From contig JABITU010000095.1 of assembly GCA_018668195.1 (NCBI GenBank), forward strand, positions 1 through 10,458: a DNA stretch of 10,458 nt, given 5' to 3'. A program made the position numbers and the translations under genes. The first letter of the stretch is position 1, and each line of letters starts with the position of its first letter. This document shows, piece by piece, positions 1-7,520 of this stretch. The DNA is from Tateyamaria sp. (GTDB lineage Bacteria; Pseudomonadota; Alphaproteobacteria; Rhodobacterales; Rhodobacteraceae). The notes under the pieces are model-generated. The model had not been told where the DNA came from. It was given only the letters and a program-made list of their open reading frames with translations, and searched no databases.

Positions 1-1098
1 GATCACGCGATGATCTACATATCCCGGATCACGCTCCAACCGATCCCCCAGGGTTTCACCCGCAACCGTGAGTGTGTCCAAATGCAGCAACGGTTTGATT
101 TCCCGCAACACCGCGCCGACGCCACCCGCAAAGAAGAAATCTTCCATGTAGTGCTCGCCCACTGGCTTGAGATTGACCAGAACCGGCGTGGTATCCGACA
201 GTTCGTTCATCCGCTCCAGCGACACTTTGATGCCAAGTCGCCCAGCCACAGCTGTCAAATGTATAATGGCGTTTGTCGATCCGCCCAAGGCCAGCAACAT
301 GCGCAGTGCATTTTCTACCGATTTCTCAGTAATAATCTGACTTGGCCGAATAGGTTGATCAATCATCCGCGCTGCGGCCCGGCCCGAGGCTTCGGCTGCG
401 CGCAGGCGATCTGCATGCACAGCCGGGATTGCGGCCGTTCCGGGCAGTGACATGCCCAGTGTTTCCGCAATGCACGCCATGGTCGAAGCTGTGCCCATCA
501 CAGCGCACGTCCCGGCGGTCGTGGCAAGGCGGCCTTCGATATCATTGATCTGTTCTGTGCCGACCTCTCCGGCGCGATATTTACCCCAGAAGCGCCGACA
601 ATCCGTACACGCGCCCAACCGTTCCTCGCCGTAGCGGGACGTCATCATCGGGCCTGCAACCAGCTGAACAGCTGGAAGATCAGCCGAGGCCGCGCCCATC
701 AATTGGGCAGGCACCGTCTTGTCACACCCGCCCATCAGGACGACCGCATCCATTGGCTGCGCCCTGACCATTTCCTCGGTGTCCATTGACATCAGATTAC
801 GGAACTTCAGACTTGTCGGGCTCAGGAATACCTCCCCCAACGAAATCGTTGGAAACTCAATGGGCAACCCTCCACCCAACAAGACACCGCGTTTGACCGC
901 CTCTACAAGTTCCGGAAAATGCCGGTGGCAGTTGTTGAAGCCGGAAAAGCTATTCGCGATCCCAACGATTGGCTTTTTGAGCACCTCACGGGAGTATCCC
1001 ATTGAAGATGCGAATGAGTTTCTCAGATAAACTGAGAAATCCTTATCGCCGTAGTTGGTCAGACCCCGCGACAGGCCTTTGACTTGATCATCACCCAT
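1..1098 (-). CDS. IlvD/Edd-family dehydratase, sugar-acid (aldonate) type, 3' part outside window
   Basis: Cytoplasmic Fe-S dehydratase, expected to remove water from a 2,3-dihydroxy acid, probably an aldonate, to give a 2-keto-3-deoxy acid. I translated 366 codons without a stop; the family is usually about 570-600 residues, so roughly the last third is missing. Seen: NNCHRHF, GGCDKTVPA and TAGTCAVMGTAST, which carry the three cysteines expected to bind a [2Fe-2S] cluster, then GGSTNAIIHL and MEDFFFAGG. The pattern resembles L-arabinonate dehydratase more than biosynthetic IlvD: GGGLPIEFPTISLGE near residue 73 and GTASTMACIAETLG are typical of that branch. The start is the ATG at 1098-1096, which overlaps the aldehyde dehydrogenase stop by 8 bases (ATGGGTGA) and has a GGAG 7 bases upstream. 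Family assignment is firm; the exact substrate is not. A branched-chain amino-acid role is unlikely in this catabolic setting. Confidence 0.9.
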   Translation of the reverse strand, partial: MGDDQVKGLSRGLTNYGDKDFSVYLRNSFASSMGYSREVLKKPIVGIANSFSGFNNCHRHFPELVEAVKRGVLLGGGLPIEFPTISLGEVFLSPTSLKFRNLMSMDTEEMVRAQPMDAVVLMGGCDKTVPAQLMGAASADLPAVQLVAGPMMTSRYGEERLGACTDCRRFWGKYRAGEVGTEQINDIEGRLATTAGTCAVMGTASTMACIAETLGMSLPGTAAIPAVHADRLRAAEASGRAAARMIDQPIRPSQIITEKSVENALRMLLALGGSTNAIIHLTAVAGRLGIKVSLERMNELSDTTPVLVNLKPVGEHYMEDFFFAGGVGAVLREIKPLLHLDTLTVAGETLGDRLERDPGYVDHRVI

Positions 1099-2545
1099 TT
1101 GCCATCTCCGATAGTCTGATTTTTACGTATTTGGGGTCGAGATAGTCTTGGATGCCGAAAGAACCGCCCTCGCGCCCCATGCCGCTTTCCTTGACGCCTC
1201 CAAACGGTGCCTCCGCAGTCGCCAGCAACATTTCATTGACGCCGATCATACCAACCTCAAGGTCCTCGTAGGCGCGAGTGGCCAACGACAGGTTGTTCGA
1301 GAAGACGTAGCCTGCCAATCCGAACGGCAGGGAATTGGCCCGAGTCATCACATCGTCATAGTCGGTGAATGTCGTAATCGGGGCGATTGGTCCGAAGGGT
1401 TCTTCTGTCATGACCATTGCATCGTCAGGCACCCTGCCCAGAACAGTTGGCTCCATAAAAAAGCCCTTGTTTGAGCCTTCTGGCACTTTGCCACCCGCCA
1501 GCAACTCAGCACCTCGACCAAGCGCGTCTTCCGTCATTGCCTGGATCGTTTCCAGACCACGCCTGTTGGCCATCGGCCCGACCTGAACACCATCGTCCAT
1601 GCCGCGACCGATTTTGAGCGATTTTGCGATCTCGGCAAAGCGGCCTGCGAAGGCGTCATAGTTGTTTTCGTGGACGTAGAATCGCGTTGGTGAAATGCAG
1701 ACCTGACCGCAATTGCGGAACTTCGTTGGCGCGCAGACGTTTGCGGCTTCGATCGCGTCGAAATCTTCGAAGATCACAACCGGTCCATGTCCACCAAGCT
1801 CCATCGATACTTTCTTGACGCCTTCGGCTGCCAGCGACAGGATTTGCTTTCCAACAGGCACAGACCCAGTGACCGTTACTTTACGCACGATGGGTGATCG
1901 GATCAGCTGCGATGCAATGGCCCCAGAATTGCCGGTGACAAAATTGACAACGCCCTTTGGAACACCTGCATCATGGCAGGCTTGGATCAACGCCGCACAG
2001 GACGCGGGCGTTTCTCCTGCCGGTTTGATAATAATCGAACAGCCTGCGCCGAGCGCCGCTGCGATTTTGCGGGCTGGCAAAAGGGCTGGAAAGTTCCATG
2101 CCGAGAATGCAGCGACGACACCGACTGGCTGCATGATAACGGCCATACGGCTGTCAGGGGTGCGCGAACCGATGATCTGACCGTAAATGCGTTTGGTTTC
2201 TTCGGAATACCACTCAAACTGATCCGCTGCTGCTCCGGTTTCGCCTTTGGCTTCGGCAAGTGGCTTGCCTGTTTCAAGCGACATCGCCACGGCAATCTGA
2301 TCTATACGATCGCGGATCAAGTCGGCTACCTTACGGATAATCGCCGCCCGCTCCCAAGTTCCCGTCTTGCGCCAGACGTCAAAGCCGCGCTCAGCCGCCT
2401 TAAGGGCGGCATCAATATCGGCCTCGGTCGCAGCAGCTATGGTTGCCAGTGTATCCTCGGTTGCGGGGTCTGTGACTGGCTTTGTGCCTTTGTCAGAGGC
2501 CGCGCGCCATTCACCGTCGATATAGAGGTTTAGATCGTCATACAT
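1091..2545 (-). CDS. NAD(P)-dependent aldehyde dehydrogenase, semialdehyde-dehydrogenase-like
   Basis: Soluble aldehyde dehydrogenase of 484 residues, oxidising an aldehyde to its acid with NAD(P)+. Motifs in order: SAWNFP with the oxyanion asparagine (N151), IIIKPAGETP with cofactor-binding K174, MELGG with the general base E249, GQVCISPTR with the nucleophile C283, EEPFGP near 381-386, and the C-terminal APFGGVKESGMGREGG. The overall pattern fits the succinate-semialdehyde / 2-oxoglutarate-semialdehyde dehydrogenase group (inferred from resemblance). With an aldonate-type dehydratase next door, 2-oxoglutarate semialdehyde is a reasonable guess for the substrate, but only a guess. The frame stays open for 51 codons upstream to 2698, but that stretch runs through the end of the ThDP-enzyme gene and has no family resemblance. 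The ATG at 2545 begins the normal ALDH N-terminus (DGEWR) and has AAGGAA six bases upstream. The gap to the preceding stop is 10 bases. Confidence 0.93.
   Translation of the reverse strand: MYDDLNLYIDGEWRAASDKGTKPVTDPATEDTLATIAAATEADIDAALKAAERGFDVWRKTGTWERAAIIRKVADLIRDRIDQIAVAMSLETGKPLAEAKGETGAAADQFEWYSEETKRIYGQIIGSRTPDSRMAVIMQPVGVVAAFSAWNFPALLPARKIAAALGAGCSIIIKPAGETPASCAALIQACHDAGVPKGVVNFVTGNSGAIASQLIRSPIVRKVTVTGSVPVGKQILSLAAEGVKKVSMELGGHGPVVIFEDFDAIEAANVCAPTKFRNCGQVCISPTRFYVHENNYDAFAGRFAEIAKSLKIGRGMDDGVQVGPMANRRGLETIQAMTEDALGRGAELLAGGKVPEGSNKGFFMEPTVLGRVPDDAMVMTEEPFGPIAPITTFTDYDDVMTRANSLPFGLAGYVFSNNLSLATRAYEDLEVGMIGVNEMLLATAEAPFGGVKESGMGREGGSFGIQDYLDPKYVKIRLSEMANG
1106..1109 (-). promoter_or_regulatory. 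Ribosome binding site of the IlvD/Edd-type gene
   Basis: GGAG on the minus strand, 7 bases before the ATG at 1098. It lies inside the last codons of the aldehyde dehydrogenase gene, which suggests translational coupling and supports this start. Confidence 0.5.
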
Positions 2546-2551
2546 TGGATG

Positions 2552-2557
2552 TTCCTT
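2552..2557 (-). promoter_or_regulatory. Ribosome binding site that fixes the aldehyde dehydrogenase start
   Basis: AAGGAA on the minus strand, 6 bases before the ATG at 2545. It overlaps the TAA stop of the ThDP-enzyme gene (CTAAGGAAC), so terminating ribosomes are positioned to reinitiate. It argues against the longer 535-codon reading from 2698. Confidence 0.6.
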
Positions 2558-4448
2558 AGATTTTTGATTGAAGGTAAGCGGCTTGAACGTCATCGACCCA
2601 GTTACCGACGTTCCAAGATCCATAGGCACCCATGCCAGCGATTGGATCGCGACCAGAATAAACAGGAATGTGGATAAGAGAGAGGCCATCATGCGCAAAT
2701 GCGTCGCTCAACGCGGCGTTCAGGCTGGCTTTGGTAAACCCTGCGTGCAGGGCTTTAACCCCGTTGACTGAACCGGCCATGGCAACGTAATCCACGGCAA
2801 CGGAATCGTTGGTTTTGAATTCCTTGCCGTATTGGTCGTATTGCAGCCCGGTGATCGCTGCCATGCGACGGTTGTCAAACAGCGCAATCATGCCGCGCAC
2901 GCCGTGTTCGACGCCATCAATCAGGATTTGGGGGTTCATCATGAACGATCCATCCCCGGTAAAGGCGATGCCGTATTTAGCATCGTTGACATAGGCCGCC
3001 CCAAGCAGCGCCGAGCCGGAAAAGCCCATGAATGACGCACCTGTTTCGGTGAATGTCTGACCGGGCGCATCGTCTTCAACGATCTGAAACCCATTGGCTT
3101 GCACATCACCCGCATCAAAGAACTTGATTGCACCAACTTTGTTGGCAAACGAAGACACCGTATGAAGGGCTGCAGGTTGGGTCAAAACCGGTTGTTGCCA
3201 AACCTCGTCCGCCAAGGGTTCAGCATTGATCCGGGCTTTCTTGAATTCGGACCATTCCTCTTTCTTGGCCGCACAGGACCGAAGCCAGTCCTTGCGGTTG
3301 TCAGCGCCCGTATCATCCCCAAGAGCCGACATAAGGTGATCAAGAACGGCAGTGATATCACCGGGCAATGCGATCGTATTTGCATAATGTGCCAGATCAT
3401 CAAGGTCACCATTGATGTTGAGAACCGTATGCGAGTTCGGATAGCCGACGCCTGAGCAATCGGCCTGACATACACCACGGCTGCCGATGACTATGACCGC
3501 CTCGGCTTCTTGCATGGCATAGTTGCCGCTGATTGAACCCTTCGATCCGCCAACATGCATATTCTGCACATGCGCATCCATCAATACACCAGTTGACCCA
3601 GGTGAAAGGACAACAGGCAGACCGCATTTTACAGCAAACCGGCGCAAAGCCTCGTGATTGGCTCGCGTCCCACCCCCGGCTTTGATCACAACCTTCGTGT
3701 TGGAACGCATAAAGTAGACTGCTTCGTCAAAAACCGCGTCATGTGCCGGCACCAACGCCTGAACCGATTGGCGTGGCGGAAGCGTTGCCAAATTGATACT
3801 GGTGTGTTGAGGCTGGGTGTTAATGGGGAGCATCACAAAAAACGGACCAGCTTTGTAGGGATGATGCACACATGCAGTTCCGCGACGCATACATTCGCGC
3901 AAACTCCCAGGCGTATGCAGCGTGTGCGATTGGCCCATAAGTGCGCCCATCTTGCCAAAGATGCCCTGTTCAGGTTTCGGGATCTGCTGCATATTGTAGC
4001 CTTCGCCACAGGTCGTCTCATCACCGTAGATATGGTAAACGCCGACGCCATTTGACGCAGCCGCCAACGACCCGGCCATCGCCTGCAATCCCCCAGGCCC
4101 AATGGACGTAACAACAGCTGGGGTTTTGCCATAGACCCACGCATAGGCCGTCGCAGCATGCGCCATCTCGATTTCATTGCGACAATTTATTACCGATACG
4201 GCTCGTGCTTCATGGTAGATCCGCAGAACCTCGCCAAGGTCGGTCGAGCCATGTCCGAAAATCGCATAGAATTGGGTGACCTCTTGCTTAAGCATCGCAA
4301 CAACCAGAGCCTCGGAAAGCGTTAGATCAACCACACCATTGTTGTCGGTTGTGGCTAGGACATCGACACCACCGCTCGCAGCAATTTTCTCTGCACGGGC
4401 ACGAATTTCGACCTCCAGTTGTTCGCGTTCGGGGGCTTTATCAAGCAT
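2556..4448 (-). CDS. Thiamine-diphosphate-dependent enzyme, IolD-like
   Basis: Cytoplasmic ThDP enzyme of 630 residues with the acetolactate-synthase-type order: pyrimidine-binding domain (about 43-215), central domain (about 235-380), pyrophosphate-binding domain (about 425-600). Seen: FGHGSTDLGEVL near 64-75, then RNEIEMAHAATAYA with the probable cofactor-activating glutamate E92; GDGS at 498-501 followed by N526, the ThDP/Mg2+ motif; and a C-terminal SWNVGNW near 611-617 that recalls the end of IolD. IolD hydrolyses the C-C bond of a cyclic 1,2-dione in inositol breakdown, but no other iol gene is present here, so the true substrate is probably different. Other possibilities are a 2-keto-acid decarboxylase or lyase. 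There is an extra N-terminal stretch of about 40 residues. The start overlaps the tctA-type stop by 8 bases (ATGCTTGA), with AAGGAAG about 8-9 bases upstream. Confidence 0.85.
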   Translation of the reverse strand: MLDKAPEREQLEVEIRARAEKIAASGGVDVLATTDNNGVVDLTLSEALVVAMLKQEVTQFYAIFGHGSTDLGEVLRIYHEARAVSVINCRNEIEMAHAATAYAWVYGKTPAVVTSIGPGGLQAMAGSLAAASNGVGVYHIYGDETTCGEGYNMQQIPKPEQGIFGKMGALMGQSHTLHTPGSLRECMRRGTACVHHPYKAGPFFVMLPINTQPQHTSINLATLPPRQSVQALVPAHDAVFDEAVYFMRSNTKVVIKAGGGTRANHEALRRFAVKCGLPVVLSPGSTGVLMDAHVQNMHVGGSKGSISGNYAMQEAEAVIVIGSRGVCQADCSGVGYPNSHTVLNINGDLDDLAHYANTIALPGDITAVLDHLMSALGDDTGADNRKDWLRSCAAKKEEWSEFKKARINAEPLADEVWQQPVLTQPAALHTVSSFANKVGAIKFFDAGDVQANGFQIVEDDAPGQTFTETGASFMGFSGSALLGAAYVNDAKYGIAFTGDGSFMMNPQILIDGVEHGVRGMIALFDNRRMAAITGLQYDQYGKEFKTNDSVAVDYVAMAGSVNGVKALHAGFTKASLNAALSDAFAHDGLSLIHIPVYSGRDPIAGMGAYGSWNVGNWVDDVQAAYLQSKI

Positions 4449-5955
4449 CGGACAAGTCTTCCTTCTGTTTTTCTTTCCGTTTCATTTTCAACTCACTGAG
4501 GCTTTGGAAAACGATCAAAAGCGCGGCGAGAGAGAAGAAAACAATCACTGTCGGAGATGTATAAAAAATATCCATTTTGCCTTCGGTCAGCATCATGGCG
4601 GTGCGGAATTCATTTTCTAAGGTTGGACCGAGCACCATTCCCAGGATGATGGGCGTAATGGGAATGCGAACTGCGACAAGGACATAGGCAGTGACGCCAA
4701 TAATCGCCATTGCATAGATATCGAATTCGGAATTCCGGATGGAGTATGCGCCGATAGCGCAGAGCACCAAAACGACAACCGCAAGGATTTCACGCGGTAC
4801 ACGAAGAACGTGCACAAACAATCGAATTCCCAAAAGCTGTAAGCCAAGCACCCAGGCATAGGCAATGATCACGGCAATGTAGATGCCATAGACTTCTGCA
4901 GCATGGTTCATGAAGAGCGCCGGACCAGGCACGAGGCCGTGTATCATCAGCCCGGCAAGGACAATGGCTGTCGCCGGGTCTCCGGGAATGCCCAAGGACA
5001 AAAGCGGAATGAGGGTGCCGCCCGTTACAGCATTATTTGCTGTTTCAGGCGCAATCACACCTTCGATGTTCCCCTTACCATAGGTCTCTGGTTTTTTGGA
5101 AAAACGTTTGGCGTTGTCATATGCAAGGAACGACGCGATGGCCCCGCCTGTTCCGGGAATCGCGCCAATCCCAGTTCCTATGAGCGAGCTGCGGATCATC
5201 AACCCGATATTGCGGAACAACAATCGAAATGACGGCAATTCCGGGCGAACATTTGCCATCTTCTTTGGATTGGCAGACTTCGACGGATCTTCGCTAAATG
5301 CTTCAATTATGAACGGCACGGCAAACAGGCCGATCATTGCAACAAGCAGGTTCACCCCTTGCATCATATTTACACTGCCAAATGTCATGCGGGGGACACC
5401 TTCGATTGCATCCAGCCCAATAGTCATGATCATGAGGCCCAAAACACCCGCAATCAGGCCTTTGATCAGAGAGTTCCCACACAATCCGCAGATCGTTGAG
5501 AACCCAAACAACACGAGTGCAAAAATTTCCGCCGGACCAAACCCAATCGCTACTTTGGAAACCAGATCGACAGACACGATCATCACGGCAAGGCTGAAGA
5601 TGCCGCCGAAGACCGAAACAATGACCGCCGTTCCGAGCGCGATAGAAGCGTCCCCTCTTTTAGTCATCGGATATCCATCAAGAACCGTTGCCGCGGCCGA
5701 TGGTGTACCCGGGATGCCGAGCAATATGGCTGAAACCGAGCCCCCCGTCATGCCTCCAATATAAGTACCCAACAACAATCCGATTGCTGGCACTGCATCG
5801 AGGTTGAACGAGATCGGAAGGGCAAGGGCCAGAGCAACAGTAAAGGTCAGCCCCGGGATGGACCCGAAGATCAACCCGACCAAAGACCCCAGACCGATAG
5901 CGGCAATCGACATGGGTGTCAGCGCAAGCGCAAAGGCATTCAAGAAGTGTTCCAT
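4441..5955 (-). CDS. tctA: TTT transporter large membrane subunit, TctA family
   Basis: Large integral membrane subunit (504 residues, the normal size) of a tripartite tricarboxylate transporter, a secondary importer driven by an ion gradient and dependent on a periplasmic binding protein. It is hydrophobic throughout, with about a dozen likely membrane spans. Family signatures: GLIFGSIPGL near 27-36, YIGGMTGGSVSAILLGIPG at 65-83 and the following TVLDGYPM near 90-97; a second related half holds GAIPGTGGAIASFLAYDNAK and GGTLIPLLSLGIPGDPATA, reflecting the internal duplication known for TctA. The charged lysine-rich C-terminus is probably cytoplasmic. It follows the small subunit by 5 bases; its own Shine-Dalgarno is weak (CGGGTAAACATC), so coupling to the upstream gene is likely. 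The substrate cannot be read from the sequence. Confidence 0.95.
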   Translation of the reverse strand: MEHFLNAFALALTPMSIAAIGLGSLVGLIFGSIPGLTFTVALALALPISFNLDAVPAIGLLLGTYIGGMTGGSVSAILLGIPGTPSAAATVLDGYPMTKRGDASIALGTAVIVSVFGGIFSLAVMIVSVDLVSKVAIGFGPAEIFALVLFGFSTICGLCGNSLIKGLIAGVLGLMIMTIGLDAIEGVPRMTFGSVNMMQGVNLLVAMIGLFAVPFIIEAFSEDPSKSANPKKMANVRPELPSFRLLFRNIGLMIRSSLIGTGIGAIPGTGGAIASFLAYDNAKRFSKKPETYGKGNIEGVIAPETANNAVTGGTLIPLLSLGIPGDPATAIVLAGLMIHGLVPGPALFMNHAAEVYGIYIAVIIAYAWVLGLQLLGIRLFVHVLRVPREILAVVVLVLCAIGAYSIRNSEFDIYAMAIIGVTAYVLVAVRIPITPIILGMVLGPTLENEFRTAMMLTEGKMDIFYTSPTVIVFFSLAALLIVFQSLSELKMKRKEKQKEDLSDA

Positions 5956-5960
5956 GATGT

Positions 5961-6452
5961 TTACCCGAGATTTATCCAGCTGCCGTTGGCCAGGTAGATG
6001 CCAAGAGCCTTTTCAAAGATCAGCCAGCAAAAAAGAGTGATGCCGATAGACATCCCCAAGAGCATTTTGGCTGAGCGAATTCGTAAGTTCACGACCATGA
6101 CAAACAGAACGAAAATTGGCGTCGCTATGACAAATCCAACTGTCTTTAGCAGATAGCCGTAAGCCGAAATTTCGATTAGAATAAGTACGGCAGGGAGCCA
6201 GTGAATGGACAGTTGATATTCAGCTGTCAGGCTGTGCTCCGGCTCGTTCCTTGGCCCATTTAGGAGAGACTTAAGGAGCAAGAGAACCGAAAGACCACTC
6301 AAACAAAGGCCAATCATCAGTGGGAAGGCTCTGGGACCTATGTCCCCTTCCCCGAAACCCGCCGGGATGGTGTCAATGACCAACCAGGTCCATACAACCG
6401 ATAGGACCAATAGTAGAAATCCTATCACGTAGTTGAGCTTATGATCGGTCAT
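5961..6452 (-). CDS. tctB: TTT transporter small membrane subunit, TctB family
   Basis: Small membrane subunit of 163 residues that partners the large TctA-type protein. Hydrophobic segments lie at about 8-26, 43-62, 85-101, 104-122 and 130-147. The loop after the first span contains GDIGPRAFP (37-44), matching the GP..FP loop common in TctB proteins. The family is poorly conserved in sequence, so the assignment rests on size, hydrophobic pattern, this loop and its position between the binding protein and the large subunit. The ATG at 6452 has GGGAG 8 bases upstream, and the gap from the tctC-type gene is 26 bases. Confidence 0.9.
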   Translation of the reverse strand: MTDHKLNYVIGFLLLVLSVVWTWLVIDTIPAGFGEGDIGPRAFPLMIGLCLSGLSVLLLLKSLLNGPRNEPEHSLTAEYQLSIHWLPAVLILIEISAYGYLLKTVGFVIATPIFVLFVMVVNLRIRSAKMLLGMSIGITLFCWLIFEKALGIYLANGSWINLG

Positions 6453-6478
6453 TGAATTGGCTCCCGTTGATGCGTCCC

Positions 6479-7444
6479 TTACTTAGCGATATCTAGTCGG
6501 CTCAGAAGGTCGCCGTAAAAGGCGTCATCACTTGCCATCAGTGCTCCAAATTCGCTGGAACCGAGGAAGGCTTTGGAGAAACCGATGTTTTCAGCGGCCT
6601 CTGCGAAGCGGTCACTTTCCACAACATTTTTCGCAGCGGCCTCAAGTGTTGCCACTACTTCGGGTGACGCGCCTGCTGGTGCTGCCAGGCCACGCCACAT
6701 GCTGATGTTGACGTCAACACCTTGCTCCATGGCGGTGGGAACATCCGGCAAAACACTTGCCCGCTCATCTCCCGTAACGGCCAAGACAGTAAGCTCGCCA
6801 GCTTCGGCGTAGGATGCAAATTGACCGGGCCATTGAATGGCTGCATCAATACGACCCGCCAATAATTCAATCGGAGCCTTGCCGCTGCCGTAAGAAATAT
6901 AGGCAACCTTGTCACTGATCCCCGTCGCATCAAACAATGCCGCAGAGGTCAGATGAGTGAATGAACCCTTGCCCGAAATACCAACCTTCAACGTGCCGCC
7001 ATCTGCATTCACCGCAGCGACCAGGTCAGCAAGTGAACTCCAGCCTGTTGATGAGTTGACCGCAAGCGCTGGAATCTCGGTAGACACGCGCGCTATCGGG
7101 GTGAAAGCCGTATAATCGAACGGAATACGCCCAGTATGATGCGTTGTGTTGATCGAATTCGAGTTCCAGACGATGCTGTAGCCATCGGCGGGAGCACTGT
7201 GCATGTGGGTATAGCCAACAGCGCCGCCGCCGCCTTTGCGCGCGACCGGAACTACGGGTTGACCCAACTCTTCGGACATCAGCTCAGACAGCAATTGCGC
7301 GATAGTGTTTGCAGTACCGCCAAACAGCACTGTCATTTCGACAGGCTTTTCGGGGTATTCAGCTTTTGCAGCGGTTGAAAACGCCATCAGCCCTGCAGTC
7401 GCAGCAACAGCCAATAGACCTCTGATTTTAATTTTATTTTTCAT
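6479..7444 (-). CDS. tctC: TTT periplasmic solute-binding protein, TctC/Bug family
   Basis: Periplasmic solute-binding protein of 321 residues that delivers a carboxylate-type substrate to the TctAB membrane pair. The N-terminus is a clear Sec signal peptide: basic MKNKIKIR, a hydrophobic core, and AKA followed by E29 as the likely cleavage site. Family hallmarks: YPEKPVEMTV just after the signal, PADGYSIVW, VGISGKGSFTHL, ISYGSGKAPIELLAGRIDAA, LAVTGDERASVLPDVPTAMEQG and APAGASPEVV. Oddity: the usual first ligand loop (PFPPGG..D) reads LFGGTAN (40-46), so the prolines and the aspartate are missing, which may change ligand preference. The ATG at 7444 has a perfect AGGAGG five bases upstream, the strongest ribosome site in the window, in line with the need for excess binding protein. 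Confidence 0.95.
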   Translation of the reverse strand: MKNKIKIRGLLAVAATAGLMAFSTAAKAEYPEKPVEMTVLFGGTANTIAQLLSELMSEELGQPVVPVARKGGGGAVGYTHMHSAPADGYSIVWNSNSINTTHHTGRIPFDYTAFTPIARVSTEIPALAVNSSTGWSSLADLVAAVNADGGTLKVGISGKGSFTHLTSAALFDATGISDKVAYISYGSGKAPIELLAGRIDAAIQWPGQFASYAEAGELTVLAVTGDERASVLPDVPTAMEQGVDVNISMWRGLAAPAGASPEVVATLEAAAKNVVESDRFAEAAENIGFSKAFLGSSEFGALMASDDAFYGDLLSRLDIAK

Positions 7445-7449
7445 AATTT

Positions 7450-7455
7450 CCTCCT
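7450..7455 (-). promoter_or_regulatory. Strong ribosome binding site of the solute-binding protein gene
   Basis: Consensus AGGAGG on the minus strand, five bases before the ATG at 7444. It fixes the start and predicts high translation of the binding protein relative to the membrane subunits. Confidence 0.8.
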
Positions 7456-7478
7456 TTTAGATTTTGCTTTTCAGGGAA

Positions 7479-7496
7479 GGCCAACTCCTTCTGGCC
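7479..7496 (-). other. Small hairpin in the spacer between the molybdoenzyme and transporter genes
   Basis: In the 76-base spacer (7445-7520), GGCCA and TGGCC form a 5-bp GC-rich stem around an 8-base loop. No run of T follows on the minus strand, so it does not look like an efficient intrinsic terminator; it might slow transcription or protect an mRNA end. I see no convincing sigma-70 promoter in the spacer. Read-through from the molybdoenzyme genes into the transporter genes is therefore plausible. Confidence 0.3.
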
Positions 7497-7520
7497 CGCC
7501 CTAACGTTCTCTGGGTCGTC

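Noticed and set aside
10..450. 146-codon plus-strand reading frame at the left edge
   Set aside because: It is antisense to the IlvD/Edd-type gene, whose conserved motifs were read directly on the minus strand through this region.
1973..2533. 186-codon plus-strand reading frame
   Set aside because: It is antisense to the aldehyde dehydrogenase, whose motifs are complete; no domain or ribosome site supports it.
2546..2698. N-terminal extension of the aldehyde dehydrogenase (51 extra codons, hydrophobic and signal-like)
   Set aside because: It lies within the end of the ThDP-enzyme gene in another frame, has no family resemblance, and the ATG at 2545 has a good ribosome site and the normal ALDH N-terminus.
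2556..4448. Sulfoacetaldehyde acetyltransferase (Xsc) for the ThDP enzyme, suggested by a TTT transporter and IlvD-type gene as in sulfonate pathways
   Set aside because: The N-terminal and C-terminal signatures match the IolD pattern rather than Xsc, and no phosphate acetyltransferase or sulfonate-specific gene is present.
5096..5764. 222-codon plus-strand reading frame
   Set aside because: It is entirely antisense to the strongly supported tctA-type gene; its composition (rich in P, S, T, I, A) is a mirror of membrane-protein codons and it has no recognisable domain.
7445..7520. Intrinsic terminator ending the molybdoenzyme transcript
   Set aside because: The GGCCA/TGGCC hairpin is short and has no following T run on the transcribed strand.
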